Shown piece by piece: positions 9,930-18,240 of a stretch of 64,000 bases of DNA. The position numbers and the translations under genes are program-made. The notes beneath the pieces were generated by a model. It saw nothing but the letters and a program-made list of their open reading frames with translations. It was not told the DNA's origin and did no database searches. Each line of letters opens with the position of its first letter. The first letter of the stretch is position 1. The DNA comes from Arthrobacter sp. Soc17.1.1.1 (GTDB lineage: Bacteria; Actinomycetota; Actinomycetes; Actinomycetales; Micrococcaceae), in NCBI RefSeq assembly GCF_036867195.1, contig NZ_JBAJII010000001.1, forward strand, positions 2,046,001 to 2,110,000. Direction: 5' to 3'.

Positions 9930-9997
9930 GTCTTACTCCTTCATTGGATGACGACGTGGAGGAGGGCGCGGCGACGCGCCGCCCTACGGGGTGCTGC

Positions 9998-10741
9998 CTA
10001 GGCTGCGGCCGGGAACGAGATGAACTGGATGACGATGCCCGCGAGCGCGCCACCGATGATGGGGCCGACGATGGGCACCCACGCGTAGCCCCAGTCGCTG
10101 CCGCCCTTGCCCTTGATCGGGAGGAAGGCGTGCGCGATGCGGGGGCCGAGGTCGCGGTTCGGGTTGATGGCGTATCCGGTCGGTCCACCGAGCGACGCAC
10201 CGAGGCCGACGACGAGCAGCGCGACGGCGAGGGGCCCGAGGCCCGACGGCGTGTTGCCGAAGGACAGGATGACCAGGACGAGCACGAACGTGGCGATGAT
10301 CTCGGTCACGAGGTTCCACCCGTACGAACGGATGGCCGGGCCGGTGGCGAAGACGCCGAGCTTGTTGGCGGGGTCGGGCTCCTCATCGAAGTGCTGCTTG
10401 TAGGAGAGCCAGCAGAGGACGGCACCGAGGATGGAGCCGATCATCTGTGCTGCGAGGTAAGCCAGCGTGGTGGCGAAGGTCTTGTCGACGCCGGGCGCGT
10501 ATTCGGCCGCGTCTCCGTTGAACAGCAACCCCATCGTGACGGCGAAGTTGAGGTGGGCACCGGACAGGGCTGACACGTAGACGCCTGCGAAGACGGCGAG
10601 ACCCCACCCGAAGTTGACCATGAGAAAGCCGCCGTTATTGCCCTTGGTCCTGGCGAGCGCGACATTCGCGACCACGCCCGTACCGAGCAACAGCAGCAGC
10701 ATTGTGCCGAAAGTTTCGGCTACAAATACTTCCAGAGACAT
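9998..10741 (-). CDS. glpF: MIP-family glycerol uptake facilitator with altered NPA motifs
   Basis: Aquaglyceroporin-type membrane channel letting glycerol enter by diffusion, where GlpK traps it. 247 residues with six predicted membrane helices and two half-helices. The two half-helix motifs, normally NPA, read N-F-A at residues 65-67 (AHLNFAVT) and N-P-N at 193-195 (INPNRDLGP); the selectivity-filter arginine after the second motif (R196) and the following D197 are present. DNA was read directly at both places and there is no frameshift. Position between glpD and glpK supports glycerol as substrate, but the altered motifs may change selectivity. The start ATG at 10741 has GAGGAG 6 bases upstream. 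Confidence 0.92.
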   Translation of the reverse strand: MSLEVFVAETFGTMLLLLLGTGVVANVALARTKGNNGGFLMVNFGWGLAVFAGVYVSALSGAHLNFAVTMGLLFNGDAAEYAPGVDKTFATTLAYLAAQMIGSILGAVLCWLSYKQHFDEEPDPANKLGVFATGPAIRSYGWNLVTEIIATFVLVLVILSFGNTPSGLGPLAVALLVVGLGASLGGPTGYAINPNRDLGPRIAHAFLPIKGKGGSDWGYAWVPIVGPIIGGALAGIVIQFISFPAAA

Positions 10742-10769
10742 CGTTGACTCCTCAATCTATTCATTTATT

Positions 10770-10800
10770 AACGGGTGCCGCCGCCTCGACGGCACCCGTT
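10770..10800 (-). promoter_or_regulatory. Perfect 10-bp hairpin in the glpF leader
   Basis: Arms AACGGGTGCC and GGCACCCGTT around an 11-base loop, about 29 bases upstream of the glpF start. On the sense strand the stem is followed by AATAAATG rather than a T-run, so it is not a canonical terminator. It may set relative glpD/glpF expression or mRNA processing. Confidence 0.65.
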
Positions 10801-10813
10801 GATTCCCCCCGGC

Positions 10814-10856
10814 AACCACTGCCGTTGGCACTGCGCCACTGCCTACGGCAGTGGTT
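10814..10856 (-). promoter_or_regulatory. 12-bp inverted repeat with a nested alternative hairpin between glpD and glpF
   Basis: Outer arms AACCACTGCCGT and ACGGCAGTGGTT are perfectly complementary across 19 bases. A second hairpin, CCACTGCC-TAC-GGCAGTGG (10836-10854), uses the same right arm, so the two are mutually exclusive. This looks like a repeat-derived or switching structure. Confidence 0.65.
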
Positions 10857-10879
10857 CGACCCCGTCGCGGCGGAAGCCG

Positions 10880-12628
10880 CTAGGCGGTCAGGCTCTTGAC
10901 GTGCACGCGATGCGCCTCGGCGAGGACCTTCTCGGCGAGCTTGATCTCCGCTGCGGACCGCGCAGCATCCCATCCCAGCAACGGGGCGAGGGTCTCGGCG
11001 AGCTCGGCGAGCAGTTCCCCGGTGACGAGTCCGCGGAAGGCAAGCGATGTACGGCGGATCAGGACGTCGATCAGGTGGCCGACCTGCTCGTGCTCCACCA
11101 TGTAGGCGAGCTCTCGCGTGCTCAGCTCCTTCGTGGAATTGAACAGCCTGTCGGGCCCTTCGGCAAGGTATTCGATGACATCCGTCGCGCGTGTCCCGTA
11201 CCGGGTGAGCAGCACCTCCACGCGCGCCTCGTCGACGCCGGGTCGGACGGCCTGCTTGATCCAGGCACGCTCGGCGGCCGCGTCGGTCGGGAAGTCCTGG
11301 CCGCCGCCGATGGCGACACCCGCCGTCGACGCCTTGCGCGGTGCGCCCAGTGCGGCGAGCGTGTCGTTGGTCAGGTGCTCGGACAGGGCGCGGAAGGTGG
11401 TCCACTTGCCGCCCACGAGACTGAGCGTCGTGACGGGCCGCCCGCCCATCGTCTCCTCGCGCTTCTCGATGCGGTAGTCGCGCGAGACGAAGCCCGGCTG
11501 GGTGTCGTCGTGGCGGGGCAGGGGCCGTACACCGGAGAAGCTGTAGACGATGTGGTCCTGCGTCACCTCGATGTCCGGGAACACGTGCCCGATCAGCTCG
11601 AAGAAGTAGTCGATCTCCTCGTCAGTGCAGACCGCCTGCTCGTTGATGTCCACGTCGATGTCGGTGGTGCCGACCAGGACGCGGTCCCCCATGGGGTAGA
11701 TGAGGACGATCCGGCCGTCGACGTGCTCGAAGAAGATCTCCGTGCCGTTGCACGCCTTGAGCAGCTCCGGGTGGTCCAGGACGATGTGCGATCCCTTGGT
11801 ACCGCCCATGAAGCGCGTATCCGTGCCGAGCACCGCGTTGGTGTTGTCGGTCCAGGCACCCGTGGCGTTGACGATGACGTCTGCCTCGAAGGTGAAGGTC
11901 TCCCCCGTGAGCTCGTCGCGCAGCAGCACGCCGTCCTCACCGGTACCGATGGCGCTGACGTAGTTGGCCGCACGGGCGCCGGGGTTGATCACCTGGCCGT
12001 CGCGGAGGACGTCGAGGGTGAGGCGTTCGGGGTTGTGCACCGAGGCGTCGAAGTAGGTGGCCGCCCACTTGATGTCCTTGCGGACGTCGGGCATGGCGGC
12101 GAGCGCCTTCTTGCGGCCCACGAAGGAGTGCCGGGGCACGTTGCCGCCGTCGCGCGAGAAGAAGTCGTACATGGTGAGGCCGGCCTTGATGAGCACGGCG
12201 CCGCGCTCCACCTGCTTGCCCTGCTTGTGCGTGAGGAAGCGCAGGGGGGCGGAGAGGATGCCCGAGAACGTCGTGTAGATCGGGATGGTGGTCTGGAGCG
12301 GCTTCACGTAGTGGGGGGCGATCTTCATGAGGGCGTTGCGCTCGATGACCGATTCGCGGACGAGGCGGAACTCGCCGTTCTCCAGGTAGCGGATACCACC
12401 GTGGATCATGTGCGAGGACGCGCCCGACGCGCCCTGGCAGTAGTCGCCGCGCTCGACCAGGGCGACGTCGACGCCCTGCAGTGCGAGGTCGCGGAACGTG
12501 CCGACCCCGTTGATGCCGCCGCCGATGATGAGCACGGACGCCCGGGGCTTGTCCCTGAGCTTCTGCACCACGGTGCGGGTCGAAGTTGTCGTGCCTTCAC
12601 CGTTGATCCGGTCGACTGGAATGCTCAA
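10880..12628 (-). CDS. glpD: Aerobic glycerol-3-phosphate dehydrogenase (FAD)
   Basis: Membrane-associated FAD enzyme oxidising glycerol-3-phosphate to dihydroxyacetone phosphate and passing electrons to the quinone pool. 582 residues. The dinucleotide-binding motif IIGGGINGVG lies near residue 35, followed by ALVERGDYCQGASGASSHMIHGGIRYL, the GlpA/GlpD signature. The substrate-domain text HIVLDHPELL and VLVGTTDIDV is present, and a C-terminal helical cap domain includes RYGTRA and CxxA-like blocks. Translation appears to start at TTG (12628) with GGAG 9 bases upstream. It is the promoter-proximal gene of the glp operon, divergent from the regulator with about 117 bases between starts. Confidence 0.96.
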   Translation of the reverse strand: MSIPVDRINGEGTTTSTRTVVQKLRDKPRASVLIIGGGINGVGTFRDLALQGVDVALVERGDYCQGASGASSHMIHGGIRYLENGEFRLVRESVIERNALMKIAPHYVKPLQTTIPIYTTFSGILSAPLRFLTHKQGKQVERGAVLIKAGLTMYDFFSRDGGNVPRHSFVGRKKALAAMPDVRKDIKWAATYFDASVHNPERLTLDVLRDGQVINPGARAANYVSAIGTGEDGVLLRDELTGETFTFEADVIVNATGAWTDNTNAVLGTDTRFMGGTKGSHIVLDHPELLKACNGTEIFFEHVDGRIVLIYPMGDRVLVGTTDIDVDINEQAVCTDEEIDYFFELIGHVFPDIEVTQDHIVYSFSGVRPLPRHDDTQPGFVSRDYRIEKREETMGGRPVTTLSLVGGKWTTFRALSEHLTNDTLAALGAPRKASTAGVAIGGGQDFPTDAAAERAWIKQAVRPGVDEARVEVLLTRYGTRATDVIEYLAEGPDRLFNSTKELSTRELAYMVEHEQVGHLIDVLIRRTSLAFRGLVTGELLAELAETLAPLLGWDAARSAAEIKLAEKVLAEAHRVHVKSLTA

Positions 12629-12710
12629 GGTACTACTCCGTAACGTCTATGTCTGGAAGGGGTGCTGCACCTCTCATTCTTCGAGGACTGGGAATAGCAG
12701 TCAACCGCAT

Positions 12711-12724
12711 TGCACAAACGTGCA
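12711..12724. promoter_or_regulatory. Candidate operator between glpD and the SorC-type regulator
   Basis: TGCACAAACGTGCA, a palindrome with 5-bp arms around four bases, lies just before the SD-like GGAGAGG of the regulator gene in the glp divergent promoter region. A single short site of this kind is suggestive only. Confidence 0.35.
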
Positions 12725-12745
12725 GGAGAGGTTCAGACTGGCGGA

Positions 12746-13747
12746 ATGACGACGATGAGTGGTAGCCCGGCCGTCGACGGGACGGCCGGCGAACAACCCC
12801 ACGGCAACCGGTCGAGGGATGCCCTGCGGGCGGCCCAGATGTACTACCTGCAGGACCTGACCATGGACGCGATCGCGCGGGAGCTGCGGACCTCGCGCTC
12901 CACGGTCTCCCGCCTGCTGTCCATGGCCCGGGAGACCGGCCTCGTGCAGATCCAGGTCAACAACCCGTCCGAGCGGGCACCCGCCCTCGAACAGCACATC
13001 CGCCGCCGGTTCGGGGTCGAGGCGCACGTGGTGCCCGTGGCCGATTCGGTCAGCGATTCGGATGTGCTCGACCGCGTCGCGATCCAGGCCGCCCGGACGA
13101 TCGGGCCGCTCGTGGACTCCAACGCGATCATCGGCGTTGCCTGGGGCTCCACCCTGAGCGCGGTCAGCCACCACCTGACGCGGAAGCAGACCCACGACAG
13201 CACGATCGTGCAGCTCAACGGCGCCGGCAACACGCAGACCACCGGCATCACGTACGCGAGCGAGATCCTGCGCCGCTTCGGCCAGGCCTACGGCGCGCGC
13301 GTGGAGCAGTTCCCGGTCCCCGCGTTCTTCGACCACGCCGGGACCAAGACCGCCATGTGGGAGGAACGCAGCGTGCGGCGCATCCTCGACCTGCAGCGCC
13401 GCATGACGATGGCGATCTTCGGTGTGGGCTCCATCGGCTCGGGCATCCCCAGCCACGTGTACAGCGGTGGCTACCTCGACGGCGACGACCTCGAGGCGCT
13501 GGAGGCGGACGCCGTGGTCGGCGACGTCGCCACCATGTTCTTCCGGGCGGACGGCTCGCACCGGGACGTGATGCTGAACCGGCGCAGCACGGGACCGGAC
13601 CTCGACGAGCTGCGGAAGGTCCGCCGTCGTATCTGCGTGGTCTCGGGCGAGTCCAAGATCCACGGGCTGCGGGGCGCGCTCGCGGCGGGCCTCGCGACCG
13701 ACCTGATCCTCGATGAGGGATCGGCCCAGCGACTCGTCTACGCCTAG
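12746..13747 (+). CDS. SorC-family (sugar-binding) transcriptional regulator, probable glp regulator
   Basis: Two-domain regulator: an N-terminal helix-turn-helix (AAQMYYLQDLTMDAIAREL then RTSRSTVSRLLSMARETG) and a SorC-type sugar-phosphate-binding domain related to NagB/RpiA, with IIGVAWGSTLSAVSHHL, VQLNGAGNTQ and GVGSI motifs typical of the family. About 333 residues from the ATG at 12746; an ATG three codons later (12755) is equally possible because SD spacing is poor for both. It is divergent from glpDFK, so it probably senses glycerol-3-phosphate or a related phosphosugar and controls the operon. This is inferred from position; it is not the DeoR-type GlpR known from E. coli. Confidence 0.88.
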   Translation: MTTMSGSPAVDGTAGEQPHGNRSRDALRAAQMYYLQDLTMDAIARELRTSRSTVSRLLSMARETGLVQIQVNNPSERAPALEQHIRRRFGVEAHVVPVADSVSDSDVLDRVAIQAARTIGPLVDSNAIIGVAWGSTLSAVSHHLTRKQTHDSTIVQLNGAGNTQTTGITYASEILRRFGQAYGARVEQFPVPAFFDHAGTKTAMWEERSVRRILDLQRRMTMAIFGVGSIGSGIPSHVYSGGYLDGDDLEALEADAVVGDVATMFFRADGSHRDVMLNRRSTGPDLDELRKVRRRICVVSGESKIHGLRGALAAGLATDLILDEGSAQRLVYA

Positions 13748-13756
13748 GGACCGACA

Positions 13757-13802
13757 CCGGGCGTCCCCCGCGGCGGCGGCCGGGCGTCCCCCGCGGCGGC
13801 GG
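13757..13802. repeat. Perfect 23-bp tandem duplication
   Basis: Two identical 23-bp copies, 13757-13779 and 13780-13802, each beginning CCGGGCGTCCCCCGCGG, lie just after the regulator's stop codon and before the ABC-F promoter. Confidence 0.95.
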
Positions 13803-13859
13803 GTGCCGCAGCCCCGGCGGATCGCGGCACATGGGCAGCGCCGTTCGCGGGCTCCCGGC

Positions 13860-13865
13860 TATACT
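13860..13865 (+). promoter_or_regulatory. -10 box of the ABC-F gene leader
   Basis: TATACT, a near-consensus -10, followed by 6 bases and then the GTG of a tripeptide leader frame. The -35 region is GC-rich with no match to consensus and no AT-rich WhiB7-type element. Confidence 0.65.
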
Positions 13866-13871
13866 CGACCC

Positions 13872-13883
13872 GTGCTCATCTGA
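13872..13883 (+). CDS. Tripeptide leader uORF (Met-Leu-Ile) of the ABC-F gene
   Basis: GTG-CTC-ATC-TGA begins 6 bases after TATACT, so the transcript should start at or next to this codon. The stop codon overlaps the left arm of a stem that can sequester the ABC-F ribosome-binding site. Very short leader peptides that stall ribosomes in the presence of ribosome-targeting antibiotics are known regulators of ARE ABC-F genes such as msrD. The combination here fits translational attenuation, though the uORF is too short to be certain from sequence alone. Confidence 0.6.
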   Translation: MLI

Positions 13884-13946
13884 TCCTCGCTTCCCTCCTG
13901 CGCCCGTGGCAGCTGCCCGGCAGGGGTTCGACCGAGCCCGAGGATC
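13882..13946 (+). promoter_or_regulatory. Predicted SD-sequestering stem upstream of the ABC-F start
   Basis: GATCCTCG (13882-13889) is the exact reverse complement of CGAGGATC (13939-13946), which contains the GAGG ribosome-binding site 7 bases before the ATG at 13950. The intervening sequence contains further short pairings (CCTG/CAGG). A ribosome stalled on the uORF would cover the left arm and free the SD. Confidence 0.6.
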
Positions 13947-13949
13947 CCG

Positions 13950-15695
13950 ATGACCACTCCCACCCCAGGCCATCCCGCAGCGCACCTGCGCGTCGACGGC
14001 CTCTCCAGGACGTTCGGTACCCGACGGGTCCTGAGCAATGTCTCGTTCACGGTCGCCGCCGAGCGCACCGGCGTGATCGGCGGCAATGGATCCGGCAAGA
14101 CCACGCTGCTGCGCATCGTCGCGGGTGCACTGGAGCCCGACGGCGGCACGGTCACCGCGACGGCCCCCGGCGGGCGGGCCCGGATCGGCCTGCTGCAGCA
14201 GGAACCGCCGTTCGCAGCGGCGTCGACGATCGCGGAGGCGATCGAGTCCGCCGTCGCCCCGCAACGCGCGGCGGCCGCCGCTGTCGGCGCGGCGGGAGAA
14301 GCGCTTGCCGGCGCAGCCGAGGACGGCGCCGCGGCGGCCGCCTTCGCGGCGGCCCTCGAGGCCGCGGACCACCTCGGGGCGTGGACCGTCGATACCCGCA
14401 TCCGTGCCGTGCTCTCGGGTCTCGGCCTCGCCGACCTGCCGGCGGCGCGGCCCACCGGCAGGCTGTCCGGAGGGCAGCGCTCCCGCCTCTCGCTCGCCTG
14501 GCTGCTGCTCAGCGCCCCCGATGTGCTCCTGCTGGACGAACCGACGAACCACCTCGACGACGAGGCGGCGCGCTACCTGCGCGACCTCCTCGGCGACTGG
14601 CCCGGGCCGGTGCTGATCGCGAGCCATGACCGCGCGTTCCTCGACGACACGGCGACGTCCCTGCTGGACCTCGACCCGGCCCCGCTGCCGCAGGCGGTCG
14701 CCGGTGCCCTGGTGGGCGACGGCGACGGGACCGGGATCGGGGTCGTACGCTTCACGGGCACCTACACCGACTACCTCCACGCCCGCCTCGATGCACGCGG
14801 GCGCTGGGAGCACCAGTACCGCGCGGAACAGGCACACCTGCGACGCCTGCGCGCTGCCGCCCCGGGCACCTACGTAGTGGGGCACGAGGACTGGTCCCCG
14901 CGCTCGGAGGTCCGGGGCGCCGCGAAGTTCTACGCCGACCGGAACGCCAGGACCGTCGCCCGGCGCGTCAACGATGCCGCATCCCGGCTCGAGCGGCTGG
15001 AGGAACGGCAGATCCGCCGGCCACCCGACGAGCTGCGCTTCCAGGGCCTCACGGCCGCGGGTACGCCCTCGGCCGCACGGGGCGGCAGCACTCCGGCACT
15101 CGTCGTCACGGATGCCGCCGTCGCGGACCGCCTGGCAGCCACATCGCTCACCGTGGCCCCCGGTGAGAAGTGGCTGATCACCGGTCCCAACGGTTCCGGG
15201 AAGTCGACCCTCCTGCACCTCGCGGCCGGGCGCCTCGACCCGACCTCGGGGGCCGTCGCACGAGCCCCCTCACTGCGTCTGGGGCTCCTCGCGCAGGACG
15301 TCGACCTCCCGGATCCGTTCGGGCGTGGCGCGGAGCGGAGTGCACGCCAGGCCTACGAGGACCTCGTGGGGCCGGAGCGGGCCGGTCTCGTTCCCCTGCC
15401 CACCTTCGGCCTCATCCCACCGCGGGACGAGAACCGGCCCGTGGACGCGCTGAGCGTCGGCCAGCAGCGACGGCTCGCCCTTGCCGTGCTGCTCGCCAGC
15501 CCGCCCGACCTGCTGCTGCTCGATGAACCGACCAACCACCTGTCCCTGCTGCTGGCGACACAGCTCGAAGCCGCGCTCCCCGACTACCCGGGCGCCGTGC
15601 TCGTCGCCTCGCACGACCGGTGGCTCCGACGCACGTGGACAGGACGGCGCCTCGACCTCACCGCAGGACAGCCGCACCGCCGACCCTGGATCTGA
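13950..15695 (+). CDS. ABC-F family ATPase (ribosome-associated; probable antibiotic resistance type)
   Basis: Soluble protein of 581 residues with two ABC cassettes and no membrane segment. ABC-F proteins enter the ribosomal E site and rescue translation or displace antibiotics. Cassette 1 has Walker A GGNGSGKTT (about 47-54), signature LSGGQ (about 172) and Walker B VLLLDEPTNHLDDE. Cassette 2 has GPNGSGKST (about 412), signature LSVGQ and LLLLDEPTNHLS (about 522). The catalytic glutamate after Walker B is present in both. An interdomain linker of about 100-150 residues carries Arg-rich helices. The regulated leader upstream supports a drug-inducible resistance role, but the drug class cannot be assigned from sequence. 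Confidence 0.88.
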   Translation: MTTPTPGHPAAHLRVDGLSRTFGTRRVLSNVSFTVAAERTGVIGGNGSGKTTLLRIVAGALEPDGGTVTATAPGGRARIGLLQQEPPFAAASTIAEAIESAVAPQRAAAAAVGAAGEALAGAAEDGAAAAAFAAALEAADHLGAWTVDTRIRAVLSGLGLADLPAARPTGRLSGGQRSRLSLAWLLLSAPDVLLLDEPTNHLDDEAARYLRDLLGDWPGPVLIASHDRAFLDDTATSLLDLDPAPLPQAVAGALVGDGDGTGIGVVRFTGTYTDYLHARLDARGRWEHQYRAEQAHLRRLRAAAPGTYVVGHEDWSPRSEVRGAAKFYADRNARTVARRVNDAASRLERLEERQIRRPPDELRFQGLTAAGTPSAARGGSTPALVVTDAAVADRLAATSLTVAPGEKWLITGPNGSGKSTLLHLAAGRLDPTSGAVARAPSLRLGLLAQDVDLPDPFGRGAERSARQAYEDLVGPERAGLVPLPTFGLIPPRDENRPVDALSVGQQRRLALAVLLASPPDLLLLDEPTNHLSLLLATQLEAALPDYPGAVLVASHDRWLRRTWTGRRLDLTAGQPHRRPWI

Positions 15696-15858
15696 GTCCC
15701 GCCGACGCAGCATCGTGCAAGGATCCGGCAGCGTCGGGCGCGGCGGGCAGGCGGGCACCGGCGCATCGCATAGCGTCGGACGGTCGGGGAGACGCACGGG
15801 ACGAGCGGCGCCCTCGCCCTCCGATCCCACGCCCCGGCCTCTGCCCCTAGGACCCCTC

Positions 15859-17142
15859 ATGACCACCACCACCGGCCGATCCCACACTGACCCGGAGCCC
15901 CTGGACGCCTCCCGCTGGCAGCACCTCCGCGCGCGCATCACGGCGCAGGGCCCGCACTCGAACCGGAACGCCCGGAACCTGCTGATCACCACGACGTTCG
16001 CGCTGGTCGCCATCGGGCTGATGATGGTGCTCTCCGCGTCCTCGGTCGAACTCGTGGCGGCGGGCGCCTCCCCCTACGACACGTTCGTCAAGCAGCTCAT
16101 GTGGGCGGTCATCGGCGGGGCCGCCCTCCTCGTGTGCGCGTTCATCCCGTTCCGCGCCTACCGGAAACTGTCCTGGCTGATCCTGTTCGGGTCCTTCGGC
16201 CTGTCCCTGCTGGTCTTCACCCCGCTCGGCGTGGAGGTGCAGGGCAACCGGAACTGGATCCAGGTCGGTTCCCTGACGGCGCAGCCCTCCGAATTCCTCA
16301 AGCTCAGCCTGATCATCTGGGGAGGCGCGGTCCTCGCCCGCAAGGCGGCACTGCTCGGTCACGCCAAGCACATGTTCGTCCCCGTCGCTCCCGGGGCGGC
16401 GATCGGGATCTGCCTCGTCGTCGCGGGCAAGGACCTCGGCACCGCCATGGTGCTCGCCCTCATCGCCGTCGCACTGTTCTTCTTCGCCGGGGCCAGCCCG
16501 AAACTGTTCATCGGAGGCATCGTCGTCGGGGTCGTGGGGACCTTCCTCGCCGTCGTCTCCAGCGAGAACCGCATGCAGCGCATCGACGCCTGGCTCCACC
16601 CCACCGCCGACGGCATGGCGGACGGGCTGGGCTACCAGGGCGCCCAGGCCCTCTACGGCCTGGCCGGCGGCGGCATGTTCGGCGTCGGGATCGGCCAGAG
16701 CCGGCTGAAGGTCAACTGGATCCCCGAGGCGCACAACGACTTCGTGTTCGCCGTGCTCGGCGAGGAACTCGGACTCATGGGGGCGCTGCTCGTGATCGCG
16801 CTCTTCGCCGTCCTGGCCTCCACGATCTACCGCATCTCGAAGCTCTCCGACGACCTGTACATCACCTACGTCTGCGGCGGCATCCTGGTGTGGATCATCG
16901 GCCAGGCGGTGCTGAACATCGCCGTCGTCACCGGGATGATCCCCGTCATCGGCGTGCCCCTGCCCTTCATCTCCTACGGCGGGTCCTCGATGATCGCCCT
17001 CCTCGCCGCCGTCGGGGTGCTCATCTCCTGCTCCCGTGCCACCGACCGCGCAGCGGCACTCGCCGCTGCCGAGCAGGCCGACGCAACGGACGGCCCGGCC
17101 GGCAGACCGGCGACCAGCGGGTTCGGGCTCGTGCGGCGCTGA
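15859..17142 (+). CDS. ftsW: FtsW/RodA/SpoVE-family peptidoglycan glycosyltransferase
   Basis: Multi-pass SEDS protein polymerising lipid II during division (FtsW) or elongation (RodA). 427 residues from the ATG at 15859, with about ten hydrophobic helices. Family blocks visible include VEVQGNRNWIQVG, PSEFLKLSLIIW, GKDLGTAMVLALIAVALFF, the long WLHP...GYQGAQALYGLAGGGMFGVGIGQS loop, EAHNDFVFAVLGEELG and GVPLPFISYGGSSM. The last two blocks and the HNDF motif favour FtsW over RodA. It sits outside the usual dcw cluster next to an ABC-F gene, so it may be an additional paralogue. The gene symbol is therefore tentative. Start chosen because upstream sequence is GC-rich without similarity and the hydrophilic N-terminus of about 45 residues is typical. 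Confidence 0.85.
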   Translation: MTTTTGRSHTDPEPLDASRWQHLRARITAQGPHSNRNARNLLITTTFALVAIGLMMVLSASSVELVAAGASPYDTFVKQLMWAVIGGAALLVCAFIPFRAYRKLSWLILFGSFGLSLLVFTPLGVEVQGNRNWIQVGSLTAQPSEFLKLSLIIWGGAVLARKAALLGHAKHMFVPVAPGAAIGICLVVAGKDLGTAMVLALIAVALFFFAGASPKLFIGGIVVGVVGTFLAVVSSENRMQRIDAWLHPTADGMADGLGYQGAQALYGLAGGGMFGVGIGQSRLKVNWIPEAHNDFVFAVLGEELGLMGALLVIALFAVLASTIYRISKLSDDLYITYVCGGILVWIIGQAVLNIAVVTGMIPVIGVPLPFISYGGSSMIALLAAVGVLISCSRATDRAAALAAAEQADATDGPAGRPATSGFGLVRR

Positions 17143-17183
17143 GCCGCGGATCACCCCTCATCGCCCCGGATCTCCCTGCGGTA

Positions 17184-17210
17184 GCACCGGCATCACCGGC
17201 ATCACGGTGC
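17184..17210. terminator. Weak inverted repeat between convergent genes
   Basis: GCACCG and CGGTGC flank two copies of CCGGCATCA in the 102-bp gap between the convergent ftsW-like and SGNH genes. The position suits a bidirectional terminator but arms are only 6 bp and no T-run follows. Confidence 0.25.
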
Positions 17211-17244
17211 CTGCGGGACTCCCGCCATCCGGCGACAGGACCGC

Positions 17245-18240
17245 TCAGGGCACGACGAAGCGTCGTGGCTGGTGTGCGCGGTCCAGGGCGGGCTGCGTCA
17301 GCTGGAGGGCGTCGAGCTCGGTCCCCAGGACGACGGCCAGGCGGTCATGGCCGGCCTGCGTGAGATGGACCCTGTCGGCGAGCTGGGTGCCCGCCTGGTA
17401 ACGCGTCAGCCAGTCGCCCGGGCTGATGAAGGCGAGATGCCGGGTCACCGCGAAGGCGCGCAGCACCCCGTCCACGGCGGTACGTCGCCCACCGCCGTCG
17501 GCGGCTCCCCGTGCCAGGGTCCCGATGAGGACGATGGTCGATGACGGATATGCGCGGGAGAGGGAGTCGACGACGGCGCCGGCGCCGCCGGTGATCTGCG
17601 CGTCGGTCGCGCCCTGGGCGGCGTCGTTCCCTCCCCCCTGGACGACGATCAGGGCGGGATCCGAGCAGGGCAGGACCCACTGCCCCTGCGCGAGGGCGGT
17701 CGGGTAGCTGGCTGCGCCGGCGGCATTGGCGGCCACGAACCCGGTGCCACCGGCTCCGACGAACCGGACGTCGTACCCCGCACTCCGGAGCCCCGCGTGG
17801 GTCCAGGTGCGGTCGGCGGGAACCCCGGCCGCACCGCCGGACTGCGAATCGCCGATCAGCAGTGCCGTACGGTCAGGGTCCGGCAGCTCGAAGCCCTGCC
17901 GGCCTCGGAGGGGATCGACGCACGGAGCAGGAGGGACTGCGGCAGGGGCCGCAGGGGCGCCCGGGGGCGCCGACACAGCCGGCTGGGGCCGCTCCGGCTG
18001 CTCCGGCTGACTGGTTGCCGCTGTCGGGTTCACTGTCGGGGTATCCGTCGGGGTATCCGTCGCCGTGACGCTCGGCGCAGAGGAAGGGGATGCCGTCGGC
18101 GCCGTCGCCGTCGGCGCTGTCGTCGGCGACGGGGTGAGGCTGCCGCCGTCGGACGTGGTCGCGAGGAGCAGGGCGCCGACAAGGACACTCGCCGCCGCCG
18201 TCATCGCAGCCCGGAAGCGCTTGCGCCCGGTTCCGTACAT
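17245..18240 (-). CDS. Secreted or membrane-anchored SGNH/GDSL hydrolase
   Basis: 331 residues starting at the ATG at 18240, with AGGGGGAC 4 bases upstream. The N-terminus has Arg/Lys residues followed by a hydrophobic segment (MTAAASVLVGALLLATT), a signal peptide or anchor. Then comes a Pro/Thr/Ser/Ala-rich linker of about 90 residues. The hydrolase domain starts with LLIGDSQSGGAAG (block I, catalytic Ser), contains QGGGNDA (block III, Gly-Asn) and ends with DRVHLTQAGH (block V, Asp-x-x-His). Esterase or deacetylase activity on a cell-wall or surface carbohydrate is the usual role of such proteins; the substrate is unknown. It is convergent with the ftsW-like gene. Confidence 0.82.
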   Translation of the reverse strand: MYGTGRKRFRAAMTAAASVLVGALLLATTSDGGSLTPSPTTAPTATAPTASPSSAPSVTATDTPTDTPTVNPTAATSQPEQPERPQPAVSAPPGAPAAPAAVPPAPCVDPLRGRQGFELPDPDRTALLIGDSQSGGAAGVPADRTWTHAGLRSAGYDVRFVGAGGTGFVAANAAGAASYPTALAQGQWVLPCSDPALIVVQGGGNDAAQGATDAQITGGAGAVVDSLSRAYPSSTIVLIGTLARGAADGGGRRTAVDGVLRAFAVTRHLAFISPGDWLTRYQAGTQLADRVHLTQAGHDRLAVVLGTELDALQLTQPALDRAHQPRRFVVP

